A stretch of 64,000 nt of DNA from Pilatotrama ljubarskyi (Eukaryota; Basidiomycota; Agaricomycetes; Polyporales; Polyporaceae): the NCBI GenBank assembly GCA_022385805.1, contig MU277724.1, forward strand, positions 125,457 to 189,456, given 5' to 3'. Each line of letters starts with the position of its first letter. Within the stretch, counting starts at the first letter, position 1. The translations under genes were made by a program, and so were the position numbers. Below, piece by piece: positions 11,498 to 24,953 of this stretch. Under the pieces are notes generated by a model. It did not search any database and was not told the DNA's origin. It saw nothing but the letters and a program-made list of their open reading frames with translations.

Positions 11498-14100
11498 ATG
11501 GACTCCTTCAGGTCCTCCTCCCCCTCGAGCGGGAGTCTCCCTTCACGTTTCAACAGCAGCCAGTCCAAGTCACTCCATTCCTCGGTATCCTCTGGCTCTC
11601 ACATTCCCCGCGCGCGCGTAGAGCAGGACTATGATTCCCTCCGCTCCGGCGTGCCATCAAAGCTGCTCTCCCGTCTCATGCCGAGAGAGCATCACGACAC
11701 GCGTAGCTTACGTACCATCCTCGCGGTCACGACCGAACGCCTCGAGAGCGAAACGCGCCGCGCCGATGACGCAGAGCGCCGCGTGCTCGAAGTCCTGCGT
11801 AAGCTCCGGACAGCGCATGAGGCGACAATGCTGGCCCAATCGGACGCAGCGCGAGCGCGCGAAGAACTGACGTTGTACAAGTACCGCCTCGAAGACGCGC
11901 AACGTGAGATATCGCGTGCCCAGGAGATCATAAACGAGTTGGAGCAGGAGAAGCTCGAAGCTGAAGCGGAGGCTGCACGCGCGCGGTCGACAGCACGGCG
12001 GTATCGAGAGCAGCAGCTGGTGGCGCAAGCGAGAGAAGAAGGTAGGCAGGAGGGCTTCCAGGAGGGATTTTCTCGAGGAAAGGACATGGGATTCCAAGAA
12101 GCTCTGGAGACGGAGAGCGTTAGCGAGCCTGTTGAGGACAGAAGGCATCAAAAGCGCCCTGTCCTGGTAGAAGAGGTGGAGGACGAGGAGGGTGAAATAG
12201 CGCCGTCGCGTTATCGTGCTGGAACGCCAGCTCCTGACTTTCGTAGCCGGACGCCAGCCTCGGACATTCGGGTCAGAACACCAGGTCCCGAATATCGAGC
12301 AAGGACTCCAGGGTCTTCTGGTGCACAATGGAGACCGCCATCTAGGTGCGACCACCTGCTTTAGTTGTCCATCCGTCTGACTGATACCTTGGCAGAATGA
12401 CGCAGTCTGGAGCCAGCCAGCGAAGTCAACCCCAGGCCCGTGTTTCTGATACTGCACACTTCGCCGCCACCCTACCTGTCCCTACACTAACTACGCCACT
12501 CAATGCACCATCACCTTCTCATTCGCGAGTAGACATCTCCACTCCCATGCCTCGCCCCAGCTCGCGGCCTGTGAGATCGGGGGACGTTCCGCCACCGATT
12601 CCGATACAAGAGCCTCTTGCCTCTCCTGCGCATCCCCCTGTAAATATCCCTCCTGATGGCTGGATCCCTTACGAGAACCCAAGCGGAGAGATCTCGCTTC
12701 CTCCTCCACATGAGCTTTCACGACCTGTGACACCACGCTCCATGTCTCCTGCCCCGCCTGCCGACGCCCCTGCTCCTCCTCAATCTAGCAGAACCCAAGA
12801 CGCCCAAATGCGCCCGCGGGATTACCTGTATGCCAATCCGAACGCATCGCAAAGCGGCACCGTGTCACGCTCGAACACTTACCGGCCATTCTCGCCGCAG
12901 TCGAAGGCGTCGACGAGCATCTCGCAATTCGACCTCGTCGCGCCACGGGGGAAGTCGCGCGGCGCGCCGAGGGCGAGAGAGGACGTACGTCGTGCTCTGA
13001 ACTGATCCCGCATGCGTTGACCTGACGTCTCGCTGGCTTGGATGCGTCGGGGACTGAAGCGCGTGCCGATGTCGCCGCGCGGGCCGCGGCCTCGCGAGGA
13101 CCTCCCACCGGTGCGCCCGGAAATGGGCGAACGCAATGACACGGCGACGACGAACAAGAGTCCAGAAGAGCAGAATGGGTCGCCGACGACGCCGCTCGAG
13201 CGGGTATTTAAGAGGAGGTTCCGCAGAGGGCCGTCCAAGGACAGCGTCATCCCAGACATCGTCGTTCAGACACCCGTCAGTCGTTCAGTGTCCATCTCTC
13301 ATGGTGACCATGGCTAATTTGAGGCTCAGTCTACGCCTGCTACCAGCCGTTCGTCGACTAGAACCCAAATCACCCATCCCCACTTACTAAGTCCCGAGCA
13401 CCATCCTCAGCCGCTGAATCCCCCGGATGATATCATTGTAATGCCCGTCACTATACCGAATTACTATCCTACAGGCCCCTCCGTCCCCGGACCGTACAAG
13501 CCTCCTTACTTGGACGACGATGACGAGTCGCCAGTCATCCCGCCACCACCGGAAGGGCTACCTGCGGGCTTTGTGCCTCTGACACCGCCCATGCGCCCTG
13601 GGTCAGCCTCCGGCAATCCGATCCCGATCCCGTCCAACAGTCCGCTCCCGGTGCCCCCCAGCAATCCGCTCCCTATCCCGTCGAGTGACCCTCTGCCTGT
13701 CCCCCACCGTGGGCCTCTGCCCATTCCTCAAAATAACCCGCTTCCGATCCCTCCAAGGAACCCCCTTCCTGTGCCGGACAAGGGCCCAGTACAGATACCG
13801 CATAACGATCCTGTCCCCATCCCTCACAATCATCCTATTCCCATTCCGCACGACGAACCACTTCCTGTCCCGCACCGAAGCGGAACACCAGGCCGTCAGC
13901 GGTACGCTGAGGCTTCCTTACCTTCTGGCATGGTCTACCCTTCCCCGCCCTCGCGCCGCGCGCGTACTCTCGGGCCGTCTGTGTCTTCTCCGTCAGGCTC
14001 GCGGCGCGGGCTCCGGGACCTGCGCAGCCCGGGGGAGCGATTATCTCCGCTGCCGCTGGATTTCTTTGCTCCTCTGCGTTCGGACACGAACACTGAGTAA
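11498..14100 (+). CDS. Coiled-coil protein with proline octapeptide repeats
   Basis: Four exons (11498-12345, 12396-12984, 13060-13275, 13330-14100) join in phase to 807 residues. Residues 1-55 or so are serine-rich. About 60-205 form a charged, alanine-rich coiled coil with regular heptads. This is followed by RxRTP-type repeats (about 245-280) and a long proline/serine-rich disordered region. Residues 647-734 (13615-13878) are eleven tandem octapeptides of consensus xPLP[IV]Pxx. I do not recognise a named family. The make-up suggests a scaffold or cytoskeleton-linked protein with possible SH3/WW/profilin ligand motifs, which is inference. No sign of decay: all three introns are canonical and in phase. 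Confidence 0.8.
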
Positions 14101-14877
14101 ATTATCCTGTAGCCCTCCTTGTACTTGTATCGCCGGCTTTGCGATGTGTAGGATCATGGTTGGTCGCCTTCCGCATGTGTCCTCTGGATCAGCCGCACCT
14201 GAATGTGCACCGGGTGCATGAATCGGTTATGCATGCCGCCGTTCGCGTATGGGTTCCATTTCGTAAGCACATCCATACGTACAGTGAAGAAAGTGAGCCT
14301 CGTGTATCGTTCAATGCCAAGCACAAGCTGGCAGCATATTATACGAGTGCTACGCGGCCGGAATTAGCCGCTCGGATGGTCTTGAACAGCCACCACCATG
14401 CTGCCATCCATTCGTTCATACTTATTACTCTCCACCCCTTGGCAGCATCTGTGCGGCCTCCTAAATCCTGCATAGCTCGCCTGTATATTCTCAAAACCAA
14501 AGGTCATTGTAGCTCGCAATCGCGAACCGACATAACAGCATCGCCGGCTCCGAAGCTGAGGTCACCGGCACGCTCTTCCTCTAGCTCCCGAGCACGTTCG
14601 TTAACACCGCTGGCTGATGTTCCCCAATATTGGCACGCTGCTCCTCGGTCTATTCTCGACACTCGCTGCCCAAATACTCACGAGGTGTGGTCTGGGCCGA
14701 TATTGGCAAATAGAAGGTGAGTTGTACAGCGTGCTCAGTGCGCCGCTGCTTCTCGCCGGCCATCATGTGAGGGAGGCCATCACGGCAGGCTTGCTCTGCC
14801 CTCGTGCGCGCTGGGAAAAGCGACCTTCGTGAAGTCTGTTGCGGAAGGCGACGGGGATGGTATTCCAGCCGTGAGCC
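14101..14877. other. Intergenic region
   Basis: Nearly 0.8 kb between a + gene end and the next + gene's TATA box. Only short unsupported open frames were seen. It probably holds a 3' UTR and the promoter of the secreted phosphodiesterase. Confidence 0.55.
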
Positions 14878-14884
14878 TATAAAT
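14878..14884 (+). promoter_or_regulatory. TATA box of EEP-family gene
   Basis: TATAAAT lies 57 bp upstream of the ATG at 14941, which supports that start. Confidence 0.5.
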
Positions 14885-14940
14885 CCCCGCAGGATACGAC
14901 GCAAGAGAGGGCGGCGGACTGACCGTCTACTGTTCCCATT

Positions 14941-16201
14941 ATGCTGTCGCTCTTCCCTTTCCTGGGTGTGGTTGCTCTTGCGCTCATATCACGACCTGTC
15001 GCCGCAGCGGAAGGCCAAAGCATGCGTATCGCCTCGTACAACCTCCGCTATGACTCCATGCCGGATAACATCACCGTGCAGCAGTCGCTCGCGTCGCTGC
15101 CCGACCCGCTGCAGCAGTACACGTTTTACGGCAAGAAAGGCGAGCAGCCATGGAGCACCCGCAGAATCAAGGTCTTCGAACACCTGAAGAGTGAGGGCAT
15201 CGTCCTTGCTGGTTTCCAGGAAGCTCTGGTCAGACAAGTCAATGACCTCGCGGAGCTCCTGGGAGATGGTTGGGGATGGGTGAGTCTGCACTGTTCGCCT
15301 GTATGCAACCGATGCGATGTGTTTCTTCCTTCCCAGGTCGGGGTGGGCCGTGACGACGGAGTAGCAGCTGGGGAGTTCAGCCCCATCTTTTACAAGAAGT
15401 ACGCAACATCCGCATGAGTCGAATCCCTACCTTACTCACTTGGCGATCTGCAGATCCGACGTAACCCTGGTCTCGAATGACTCGTTTTGGCTCTCGTGAG
15501 TGCTGCATTGCCACTTTCGAGGCAGCAGCTGTGCTAACAATGGCGCAGTAACACGCCCGATGTGCCTTCCAAGTTCCCAGGAGCTGGCTCGGTCAGGATC
15601 TGCACCGCTACCCACCTCATTCTCAGGACCGGTGCAGGTGCCCCTGTGCACTTCACCTACCTGAACACCCACCTCGATGATCAGTCAGACGATCAGCGTC
15701 GCCTTGCCGCGTCGATGCTCCTCACGCGTGCGCGCTACGAGGCCTTCAAGACGAAAGGGCCGGTCGTCGTAACCGGAGACTTCAACAGCCCTGCGACCGG
15801 CACGGACTCTGGGGCGTACCAGATCATCACAGGCCAGCTACCGCCTGTCGCGATCAACCAGACGTTCGCGGAGAAGTACGCTGTACCCAAAGGCGTGCTG
15901 CCCAACTTCACGATGATCGATCTGAAGGGACAAGCTCCGCGGTCTGCCGTGTCCGGCAACTTTGCCACCTACACCGGCTTCAATGCACCTGGGGACGCTT
16001 CCGTCTACACCCGCATCGACTTCGTGTTCGGAGGCAGTAACGGCAAGTGGTGAGTGTAACATGCATGGGTGCCCTTCGACCATGCGAGCTCATCCACTTC
16101 CTAGGACATCTGACGCATACAAAGTCGGCGATTCTCTGACGGACGATGGGGTGCTTGCGAGTGACCACAGGCCGGTCTTCCAGGACATCACGTTGCACTG
16201 A
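14941..16201 (+). CDS. Secreted endonuclease/exonuclease/phosphatase-fold enzyme
   Basis: Five exons (14941-15279, 15337-15398, 15454-15495, 15549-16049, 16105-16201) give 346 residues. The first 21 or so are a signal peptide. The remainder has the landmarks of the DNase I/EEP superfamily: RIASYNLRYD near the N-terminus (metal-ligand Asn), GFQEAL (catalytic-site Glu), YLNTHLDD, VVTGDFNSP and the C-terminal SDHRPV with the catalytic Asp-His. The fold is a metal-dependent phosphodiesterase; the substrate (nucleic acid, phospholipid or inositol phosphate) cannot be told from sequence. Secretion suggests phosphate scavenging or extracellular nucleic-acid turnover, an inference. Codon phase is intact throughout. 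Confidence 0.88.
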
Positions 16202-16584
16202 GCGGACTCCCGTAGCAGTAGAGCCGAGTCGCAGCATGTGTTGTCGATTGTACGATAGCTGATCTCCGTGCGGAGCGTCCACCAATCTTGTATCGTTGCT
16301 TTCCTGTCATCTGCCAGGCCGGAATCGTGAGGCTGCGGCGCTGCGGTGCAACGTGCATGAGGAAGAGAAGTCTTCTACGGTATCTTACTCTTCGTGCTTA
16401 CTGGGCTTAAGTGACCTTGTCCAAGTATATGACCGTGTTGTACTCGGTAATCAAGTGCATTAGTTCGCATTGTGTTATAAGTACGGTCAGGCCCGATTGC
16501 CGACGATACTCATATACCCTCCGTCTCCGTCTCTCCTCCGCTCCTCCATGACCTCTTCCCTTTGACGACCCAGACGACCGCAAC
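16202..16584. other. Intergenic region
   Basis: 383 bp between two + genes. Pyrimidine-rich stretches near 16520-16560 precede the ATG at 16585, as in many basidiomycete promoters. No other feature was seen. Confidence 0.5.
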
Positions 16585-17667
16585 ATGCTATTCTACCTGA
16601 CTTTCCGACTGATTAGGTGTGCCGCTACGAGTGCTGCCAAGTTGGTGAAAGGCTGAACGAAGCTAGTGCCATCGTAGCGTTCCTCTATCCGGGCTATGCC
16701 TCCTATAAGACATTGTCGCAGCGTCCCGCCTCGGAGGCCGACCTAGAGCGATGGCTCATGTACTGGAGTGTGCTGGGCTGCATCGTCGCCGTCGAATACG
16801 TGGCAGAGTGGCTCGTTTCTTGGTACGTCCTCTCCTCGCTCATCCTACCCTTTACCTCACAGCATGCGATCCACCAGGCTGCCCTTCTACTACCCCATCA
16901 AGACCCTCTTCCTGCTATACCTCGCACTACCGCAGACAGCAGGAGCAGCATATCTCTACCAGACCCGCCTCCGCCCCTTCTTCTCCGCGCACGAACGGGA
17001 GATCGACAGCGCGCTCGCGCAGTTCAAGGCGTACCTCTACGCGTCGCTCCAGCGGTGGCTGCGCCGCGCATGGGAGCACGTCTCGGGTACGGTCGCCCAG
17101 ATGCAATCGCAGCCCAGCGGGCTCGTCGCAGGCGAGTCCCCGCTCGAAGAGGACGCGGCCATGCACACGGGCGCGCCTCCCACTCTGAACGACCCCGTCT
17201 CGGGCCCTGCGCAGCTCGTAGCGGGGCTGTGGAGCACGTACGGCCCGGGCATACTCGCCTCGGGTGCCGCTCTCCTTCGTCAGGCGCAGACGTCCGCGGC
17301 GCAGGCCGCTGCGAACGCGAACGCCCAGGCGGGCAGCGCGCGGAGGCAGTCGAGCACGTCGGCGGAGCTCCCGCACGAGGCGAGGCCGTACGACGTGGGT
17401 GACTCGGCCATATCGAGCCCTGCGTTCGAGTCGGTCCCGATGCCGCCTGCGGACAACCCGTCGCGGAACTCGTCGTCGGGGTCGCTGAGGGAGCGCACGA
17501 GCAGCGGGAACGGGCGGTCGGCTTTCGAGGAGGTGGAGGTGCCGAGCGATATGGAGGGTGAGGGGTCTGGCCACGCCGTCCAGCAGAAGCCGGAGGCGGC
17601 TAGGAGGTCGAGCTGGTTTGGGTGGGGTGGAAGTGCTGCTGGATACGAGAGGGTGAAGAACGATTGA
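16585..17667 (+). CDS. TB2/DP1/HVA22 (Yop1/REEP-like) ER membrane protein
   Basis: Three exons (16585-16616, 16667-16822, 16878-17667) join to 325 residues. The tiny first exon encodes MLFYLTFRLI. Splicing restores the family signature AFLYPGYASYKTL, then ERWLMYWSV and a second hydrophobic hairpin around PFYYPIKTLFLLYLALPQ. These are the reticulon-like hairpins by which Yop1/REEP proteins bend tubular endoplasmic reticulum. An amphipathic helix follows (about residues 105-130). After about 150 the chain is a long low-complexity serine/alanine tail, common in fungal homologues of the longer REEP1-4 type. Shaping ER tubules is family knowledge. The very short first exon explains why no long open frame starts at the true ATG. 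Confidence 0.85.
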
Positions 17668-17782
17668 TATCATTTCTGCTGTCGTGGTAGATCGCTCTGG
17701 ATGGTATCATCGCGTGGGATTCTGGACATGCGCTCCTGCTGGATCGGTTCTCTCTCCTGTGTATCTATTGCGTGCAATACTA

Positions 17783-19503
17783 TCACAACGGAACTCTGCT
17801 GTCCAGGGTCACGCCGTATTCTACTGCATGGATATAAGCATTCCGGTATTTTCTCAATTCAGGATCCTTGAGCAGCCTCCGCATGACATCCGCTGCCAGA
17901 TGCAGGGACAAACACACCGGTTCGTCATACCAGCGTCCACCAGCAGAATACGTCGCACCTCCCACAGTCCCTACGGAGGAGGAATGGGCCTCCATGATAT
18001 GTATGCACCCGTCCATGCTGGGCATGACCGGATCCGTGTCCCGTGGCCTCATCCCACCAGCGAACTCTAGCTCATACACGCCCAGGTTCTGCCACGATGT
18101 GACGATGGAAGGCCGCCGCTCGAGGAACGCGCGCCAGAAGCGCTGCGGGTTCACCTCGTACGTGAGCTCGTGCAGGAACGCGGCGATCGCCTCTGGCGTG
18201 AACCGCGCGACGGCCGAGCAGATCCCTACAGCGCTGTCCGACGTGGATGCTGCGATCTGCGGCCCGCAGGAGACGCGCACGCGGACGATGGGCGAGTCGA
18301 GGAAGGAGTCTGGGAGGGGCGGGGCGAGCCGCGCGCGCACGCCGATGGTCACGATCATGCACACGGGCTCGGGGTCGTCCTGCAGCCCACGCGCGTGGAC
18401 GAGGAGCTTCCAGACGAAGGCTAGCAGGGCGTCGAGCCGACTGACGCGGGACTCGGCGGGGACATGTGCGGACGCGGACGCGTCTGCCCAGATGCGCTGG
18501 ACCTCCGCGGGGGTGAAGTAGAGGAGGTAGTGTGCGACGGGCGCGAAGACGCCGTCCCATTCGTGCCACGGCGCGGGGTCTCCGGGAGGCCCGAGGTCCG
18601 TGGCTTGCAGCTCTGGAGGGACCTCTGTGAACGAGCACATCGTGGCTGGGCAGCCTGGCGCGGAGATCCACCAGTCGTACTTCGCCATGGGGAGAGAGCG
18701 GGAGATGCGTAGGATGTCCGAGTCCGGGGCGGGTCCGCTGATGTCCCCGGCAGCAGCTCTGTCGAGGCAACTGGGATTGAAGAACGGAGAAAGCGAGGGC
18801 AGCGGACGGCCCTCGAGCAGGGCACGATGCACGGCAGCCCAGTCCTTGACGAACTAGAACATGGCCGTCGCGTCCGCTACGGCGTGAGCCATCCGTAGCG
18901 CGACGCCAGTGCCTCCGCAAGCGAACATCGTCAACTGGACGGAGACCCACGGCCGGCCTGCGTAACCTGCGAGTTGTGCAGGGCGAGTTGAGTCGGTAGC
19001 AAAAGCTGAGCGGAAGGGAAGTCGTCGGCACACCATGCCCCACTCTCTATGCGGCTCGTGCTCTCCGGGACAAGAGAGGCGAGGGTTCGGGAAGAGCGCG
19101 CGACGACGAGTTCGACACCTGGGTCGGACGAGGTGCCGTACTCGATGCACACGCGGCCGTAACGCTGCCCTCGCTCTGGATCGCAAGGAATCCAGCGGAG
19201 CTGTCCAGCCCATTGGGGGTATGCGTTGAGCGTTTTCTGCAAGGACTTGGATAGCGCGTCGGTGGACAATGCGTCTGGTTCATCTCTCGGTCTGTCATAG
19301 TACCATACAGTGCTGGTGAGCGCGAATCGCACGGCGGTATTGTCTAGGATGGAGAGTGGCGTATTGTGAGCTCCCGCATCGGTATGCTTGTTTGGCAGCA
19401 AGCGTGTGCGCGATACGAGCTCGATAAGCTCGAATGGAGAGCATGTGGTCTGCGTGAGCGCAAGTTGACGACGAGGTCTGCATTCGCTCTCACGAAGAAG
19501 CAC
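17783..19503 (-). pseudogene. BAHD-like acyltransferase with in-frame amber stop
   Basis: A minus-strand gene of the transferase family that includes plant BAHD and fungal trichothecene acetyltransferases. The N-terminal part runs from 19503 to about 19030. An intron between about 19030 and 18985 is required because the frame changes; its exact ends are unsure. The catalytic HxxxD motif is present as AHAVADA. Three codons later, right after AMF, the frame meets TAG (18854-18856) and then continues without shift as FVKDWAAVHRALLEG for another 350 codons to 17783. Family members have a residue here, often Gln, so a CAG-to-TAG change is the simplest explanation. The C-terminal DFGWG motif is also weak (GGRWYDEPV). 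Either a recent pseudogene, a base error, or an unrecognised intron whose 3' end is this TAG. Confidence 0.75.
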
Positions 19504-20634
19504 CGACGATGGTGTAAGCGATAAAAGCCCCCCGAATGCTCTCGTCCTGCCCCAACGTCCTATCGACTTGGTCCCCGGCCATGATCCAACGCTGGCTCAT
19601 TCGGGGGCAGCGGGGTTGGCCCCCTGCTAGCGACAGCGGCTCGAGACACCTCCAAGATCACCTAGATCATGCCGCGTGACGCGTTCGAGTTCGCCTCCTC
19701 GCTGTCTGCAGTATGTGTGGTGATTTCCATGGCCTTTTGGCCCATGATGCGGCGTGACGCTGGACATATCCAGCGCACACTGGCCCCTCATCCGCACCGA
19801 TTGGTGCGGCTGTGGGGCCCGATGGCTGCTGCAGGCACTCTGCTGTGGACCATCGGACGTCGGCGGCGGGGTCGCCTGCGGGCGACTCCCGTCATATCGA
19901 CACCCTGTGCGAGCCAGCGCAGTTTTGTCTCCTGTCGCGGAGTTACCGAGCACGAGGGGCATCCGAGGTAGCTCGGCGGCGAGCCTGTCGCTGCGACGCT
20001 TCACCATCGTCCCTGGTTCATCACAGGGGATCGTCTTCGCGCACGCTTGCCGACCGGATGCTCGTCTGCTACCAGCAAATTTTTGGCTCCTTCGTTCTCT
20101 TCGAGAGCCTACTTCGCCATCCAGATGGAGGATTGTGACCTGTCGCTCAGCAGTGAGGTGGAGGTGCGTTGATTATTAGGCGTGAACTTGTGCAGAGACC
20201 CCACTTTCTTCTCCGAAGGTCGATAGTCAAGATTGGTGCCAGTTGCCGTCGGCCTCCATACATCCTCCTAGGTATTGATATCATCGCGTCACGACTCTCG
20301 TATGCTCCTGCTCCCCGCTATCATATGCCACGAGAATCAAGCCTAGTTCTTACTTGCTCTGCTGTCAAAGCTTATGAGAGGTCTGCGCACTCGATGACGC
20401 CCCATGTAGAGTGTTGGCTCAAATTCACATGCACGCTCCCAAGCAGTGTATCCTTTCGTCAATCATCCAACAACTGGAATGGTCCGACTACCGGCGCGGA
20501 CATTGCTCGCACACAGTCGCACACGCCTCAAGCTTTCCGAGGCCAGTATCGCGAATCAGTGGATTCACGCCGAGCTATCCTCAGCCAAATCCACGGGTGG
20601 GAAAGCAGAAGAGTACAATTTAAGGATGGGCATG
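19504..20634. other. Gene-free region
   Basis: About 1.1 kb between the acyltransferase and the 20640 element. It contains repeat copy B (19558-19653). Open frames of 100-160 codons on the plus strand near 19669-20650 have no domain or splice support. Confidence 0.5.
19558..19653 (-). repeat. Interspersed repeat, copy B
   Basis: The reverse complement resembles positions 1-110: blocks CTCGAGCCGC, GGGGGCCAACCCCGC and CGATAGGAC occur in the same order. It lies just upstream of the acyltransferase start. Confidence 0.45.
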
Positions 20635-20639
20635 TCGAG

Positions 20640-22108
20640 CACTGTGGGTAGGATATACAGTGAAATTCACTGTTTACTACAGTACCCGATTAGTTGTCCT
20701 GAACAGTGAATGTAACTGTTACACAGATAGGTGTAAGGATCATATGCAACAGTGATTCCTCTCGAAGCCATCGCTCTGCACAGTGATTGCTCTGGAAGTC
20801 ATTGTTCCACACAGTGAACTGTGCCAAAATTTCAATGATTTTCACTGTCTTCGGCGAGGGAACAGTGAAAAGTATTGTTCAAGTAGCTGCGACTTTCCGG
20901 GGTCCTTCCCCTTTGGGATCAGCTTTCTTGCTCGAAATATCATACAAAACAATTTACATATATTCAAACGGAATATACAGCAGTATATACATGGCAGGGC
21001 GAACCATGCAAAGCCGGAGGTTTAGGCAGAAGAACAGAGTGATGAGCGACGACTCACCGTCGCTCAACCCACCACTGGCCCCCGACTCAGCCACTCGCCG
21101 CGCCTCTCGCACCCGCCAGGCCACGAAGTGCGCGAAGTGATCATTTAGCGTGCGCACCTTCACTCTGACTTCTGCCACATCGCGGAACGAGCGCACCCGC
21201 ACAAACATCCTGCTTACGCCCTTTGAGCGCCTGTCTCGTCAGTGCCAGCCTTTTCCTCGGCCGAACGAGCAACACTCGCCGAATGTACGAGCTTGTGTAG
21301 CGCTGCTCGTATGGTGCGAGGCCCTCGCGCTGTGGTGCCGGCATGCCAACTGACCTGAAGCTCCCATAACGCAACCAACATCAACGAGCGCGGCGAGGCG
21401 GGCTGGCCAATGCAGCACTCACCGCGTCTAGAGCTCCCGTGAGATTCCTACATGTACATACCTTGTCAGCTGAGTCCAGCCATGCCCACTCCGATGATGC
21501 CCCGACGGGCCCTAGTGCGAGTCAGGGCGATGGACTTCCCGGAGCCTGCTCGTTGCCGCGCTAGGTGAGTTGTGGTGCCAATGGCGGCGAGTGAGCAGTC
21601 AGAGGGGTTGGGCACAGTAGAACACAACTCGACAGAGGGTTTAAGGCGCATATAAGCAGTCCAAGGTCGCGAGAATGGCTGCGCGGGGGACAGCGAGAGC
21701 TAGACGGAGGGGCTCGTGGTGGTCGCGGTGCAAGAGCGAGAAGTGTTCGATGACGTCTGACATGAAGCGGAGTTCGAAAGGGAGAGCACTTCCCAAAGCG
21801 GTCAGCTTGGGCGCTTAGTACTTAGGAAAACGAAGGGTTTGGCAGGCTTCGAGTAGGCTTCGAGCGGCGTGGAACCGAGCAACGTTACAAACATTGAAGA
21901 AGAGTGGGGCGTAATCGGACAGCTAAAATCAGTGTTTAAGAATCAATGTATACAACGATAGGCTAGAACACATTGAATAGTCAATGTAATGAACATTGAT
22001 TCCGATAAACAATGCAATTCACTGCGTGAATTTTCAGTATTTCGGACGTTGAATCCTGGCATCTACTGTGCGAAACAGTGCTTTTCACTGTATATCGGAT
22101 CCACAGTG
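20640..22108. mobile_element. 1.47-kb TIR element, superfamily unassigned
   Basis: The two ends are 45-bp inverted repeats, sharing CACTGTGG, then GATATACAGTGAAA, CACTGTTT and ACAGTA in the same order with about 10 mismatches. TCGAG flanks it directly on both sides (20635-20639, 22109-22113), a 5-bp target duplication. Inside each end are many ACAGTG/CACTGT and ACATTG/CAATGT boxes, including a perfect 17-bp palindrome at 20657-20673; such subterminal arrays are usual transposase-binding sites. The interior (about 21000-21800) is GC-rich with no transposase-like frame, so the copy is non-autonomous. CACTG ends recall CACTA-type elements, but the 5-bp duplication does not fit their usual 2-3 bp. 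Confidence 0.82.
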
Positions 22109-22113
22109 TCGAG

Positions 22114-23370
22114 GTCGGCACCATTGCAAGCACAGATCGGTCTGCTGCCAGGCTCTCATCGCGTACGCTGTGACGTCGTGCCGCACACTCAACCGTTTAG
22201 ACGGTGTGAGCTCCCTGCCTCTGCACGTCAGGAATAGCTGGACGTGCACAACCCTCTTCTGCGGTACTCACGCTCACTCTAACATGCAGGTCTATATTGA
22301 ACCGTGGAACGAGGCCTAAGTTTGGCACACTTCCGGACAATCCGCATCCAGTGAATACGCACTCTCCGCCCACGGTTATTTTGACCGTCCTTCGCGCATA
22401 CACGCTTTGGGCATGGTGGGAGCACCGACGTGCACCGCGTCGACCAGCAAGATTGCGCCCAAGTCGTCCTCTTCCTATGCTGAATCATCGGCCGAGGGTG
22501 CTCCACTTCGCCGAAGGCGACATTCGGAGGCGGCTGGCCGTCGCGCTATCTTCGCGTCGACCTTCTGGCAAGCTGCTGCGTGGCAGCCCTTATCGCTCGG
22601 AGTGGCACGATGCCTGGACGGTAGCTGCGCCCTTCGCCTTCGGTGTCATCAGCAGCGCACGGTGCTAAACAGGCGTATCGTATGCTGACGGTGCGAACAG
22701 GAGGAAACAAGCGTTATTAAGACTCCGTATGGGGGTCTGTGCTTCAATGTCCTTTAGAGGGGGCACGGCTCGATCCGGGCAACAACCGCCTTCAAAACCG
22801 CCCTGTGACGACCCTCCCGCCGAGCTGGACTCGCGCTGCCCCGTACGTACTCGACCCGCTGTCGACCGTTGAATTACCTGCTCACTATTGCGTCCGTTTC
22901 GTTCGGCTCGACGCGGATCTCGCCTCGCGTTCACAGACGACAGGAGGCGGTGCAGCCCTCGGTGGGAAGCCTGCGCTCGGCCGCTGCCCACGGAGGCGAG
23001 CGAGGTACTGGCCCCGGCCGTGCGTTCAATTCAGTGCAGCTGGCTGCGCCCACGCTGGGCTGCCGCCGCCGGACGCGAGCGGATGCGCTGGTGACGAAGG
23101 GGGTTGCAGGTCGTCGCGGTGCGCAAGGCGATTGGTCGTATCGCACACTGTGTGCTACACGCCGACGCTGTGGATGGGTATGTATGCGCGAGCGCAGGCG
23201 GCGACGCCGTGCGCGGCACGACGAGTGACGGAATGGCTGGATGGCGATTGGGCTTTGCAGCTTGAGGGACATTGCTGCCGTGCTACGCCGCTCGTCTCGT
23301 GCAAGATGTGCGGGTTGCGGCAAGAACATTTGGTGAGCGCGCGGATTGCGAGAAATACGACTCGGAAGGG
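22114..23370. other. Upstream region of the peroxidase gene
   Basis: About 1.25 kb without a supported gene, between the 20640 element and the TATA box of the lignin peroxidase. Open frames here (for example 22739-23563 +) run through the peroxidase start in another frame and are considered shadows. Regulatory sites of the peroxidase probably lie here; I did not assign specific ones. Confidence 0.5.
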
Positions 23371-23377
23371 TATAAAA
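23371..23377 (+). promoter_or_regulatory. TATA box of lignin peroxidase gene
   Basis: TATAAAA lies 83 bp upstream of the ATG at 23454, the usual distance in class II peroxidase genes. Confidence 0.65.
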
Positions 23378-23453
23378 GACAGACAAGACACCAGTCGGGG
23401 GCCTCAGAGCACTGACTACTCTCTTCTGAACATACCCTCCAAGCGGCTCCGAC

Positions 23454-24953
<1,500 letters not shown>

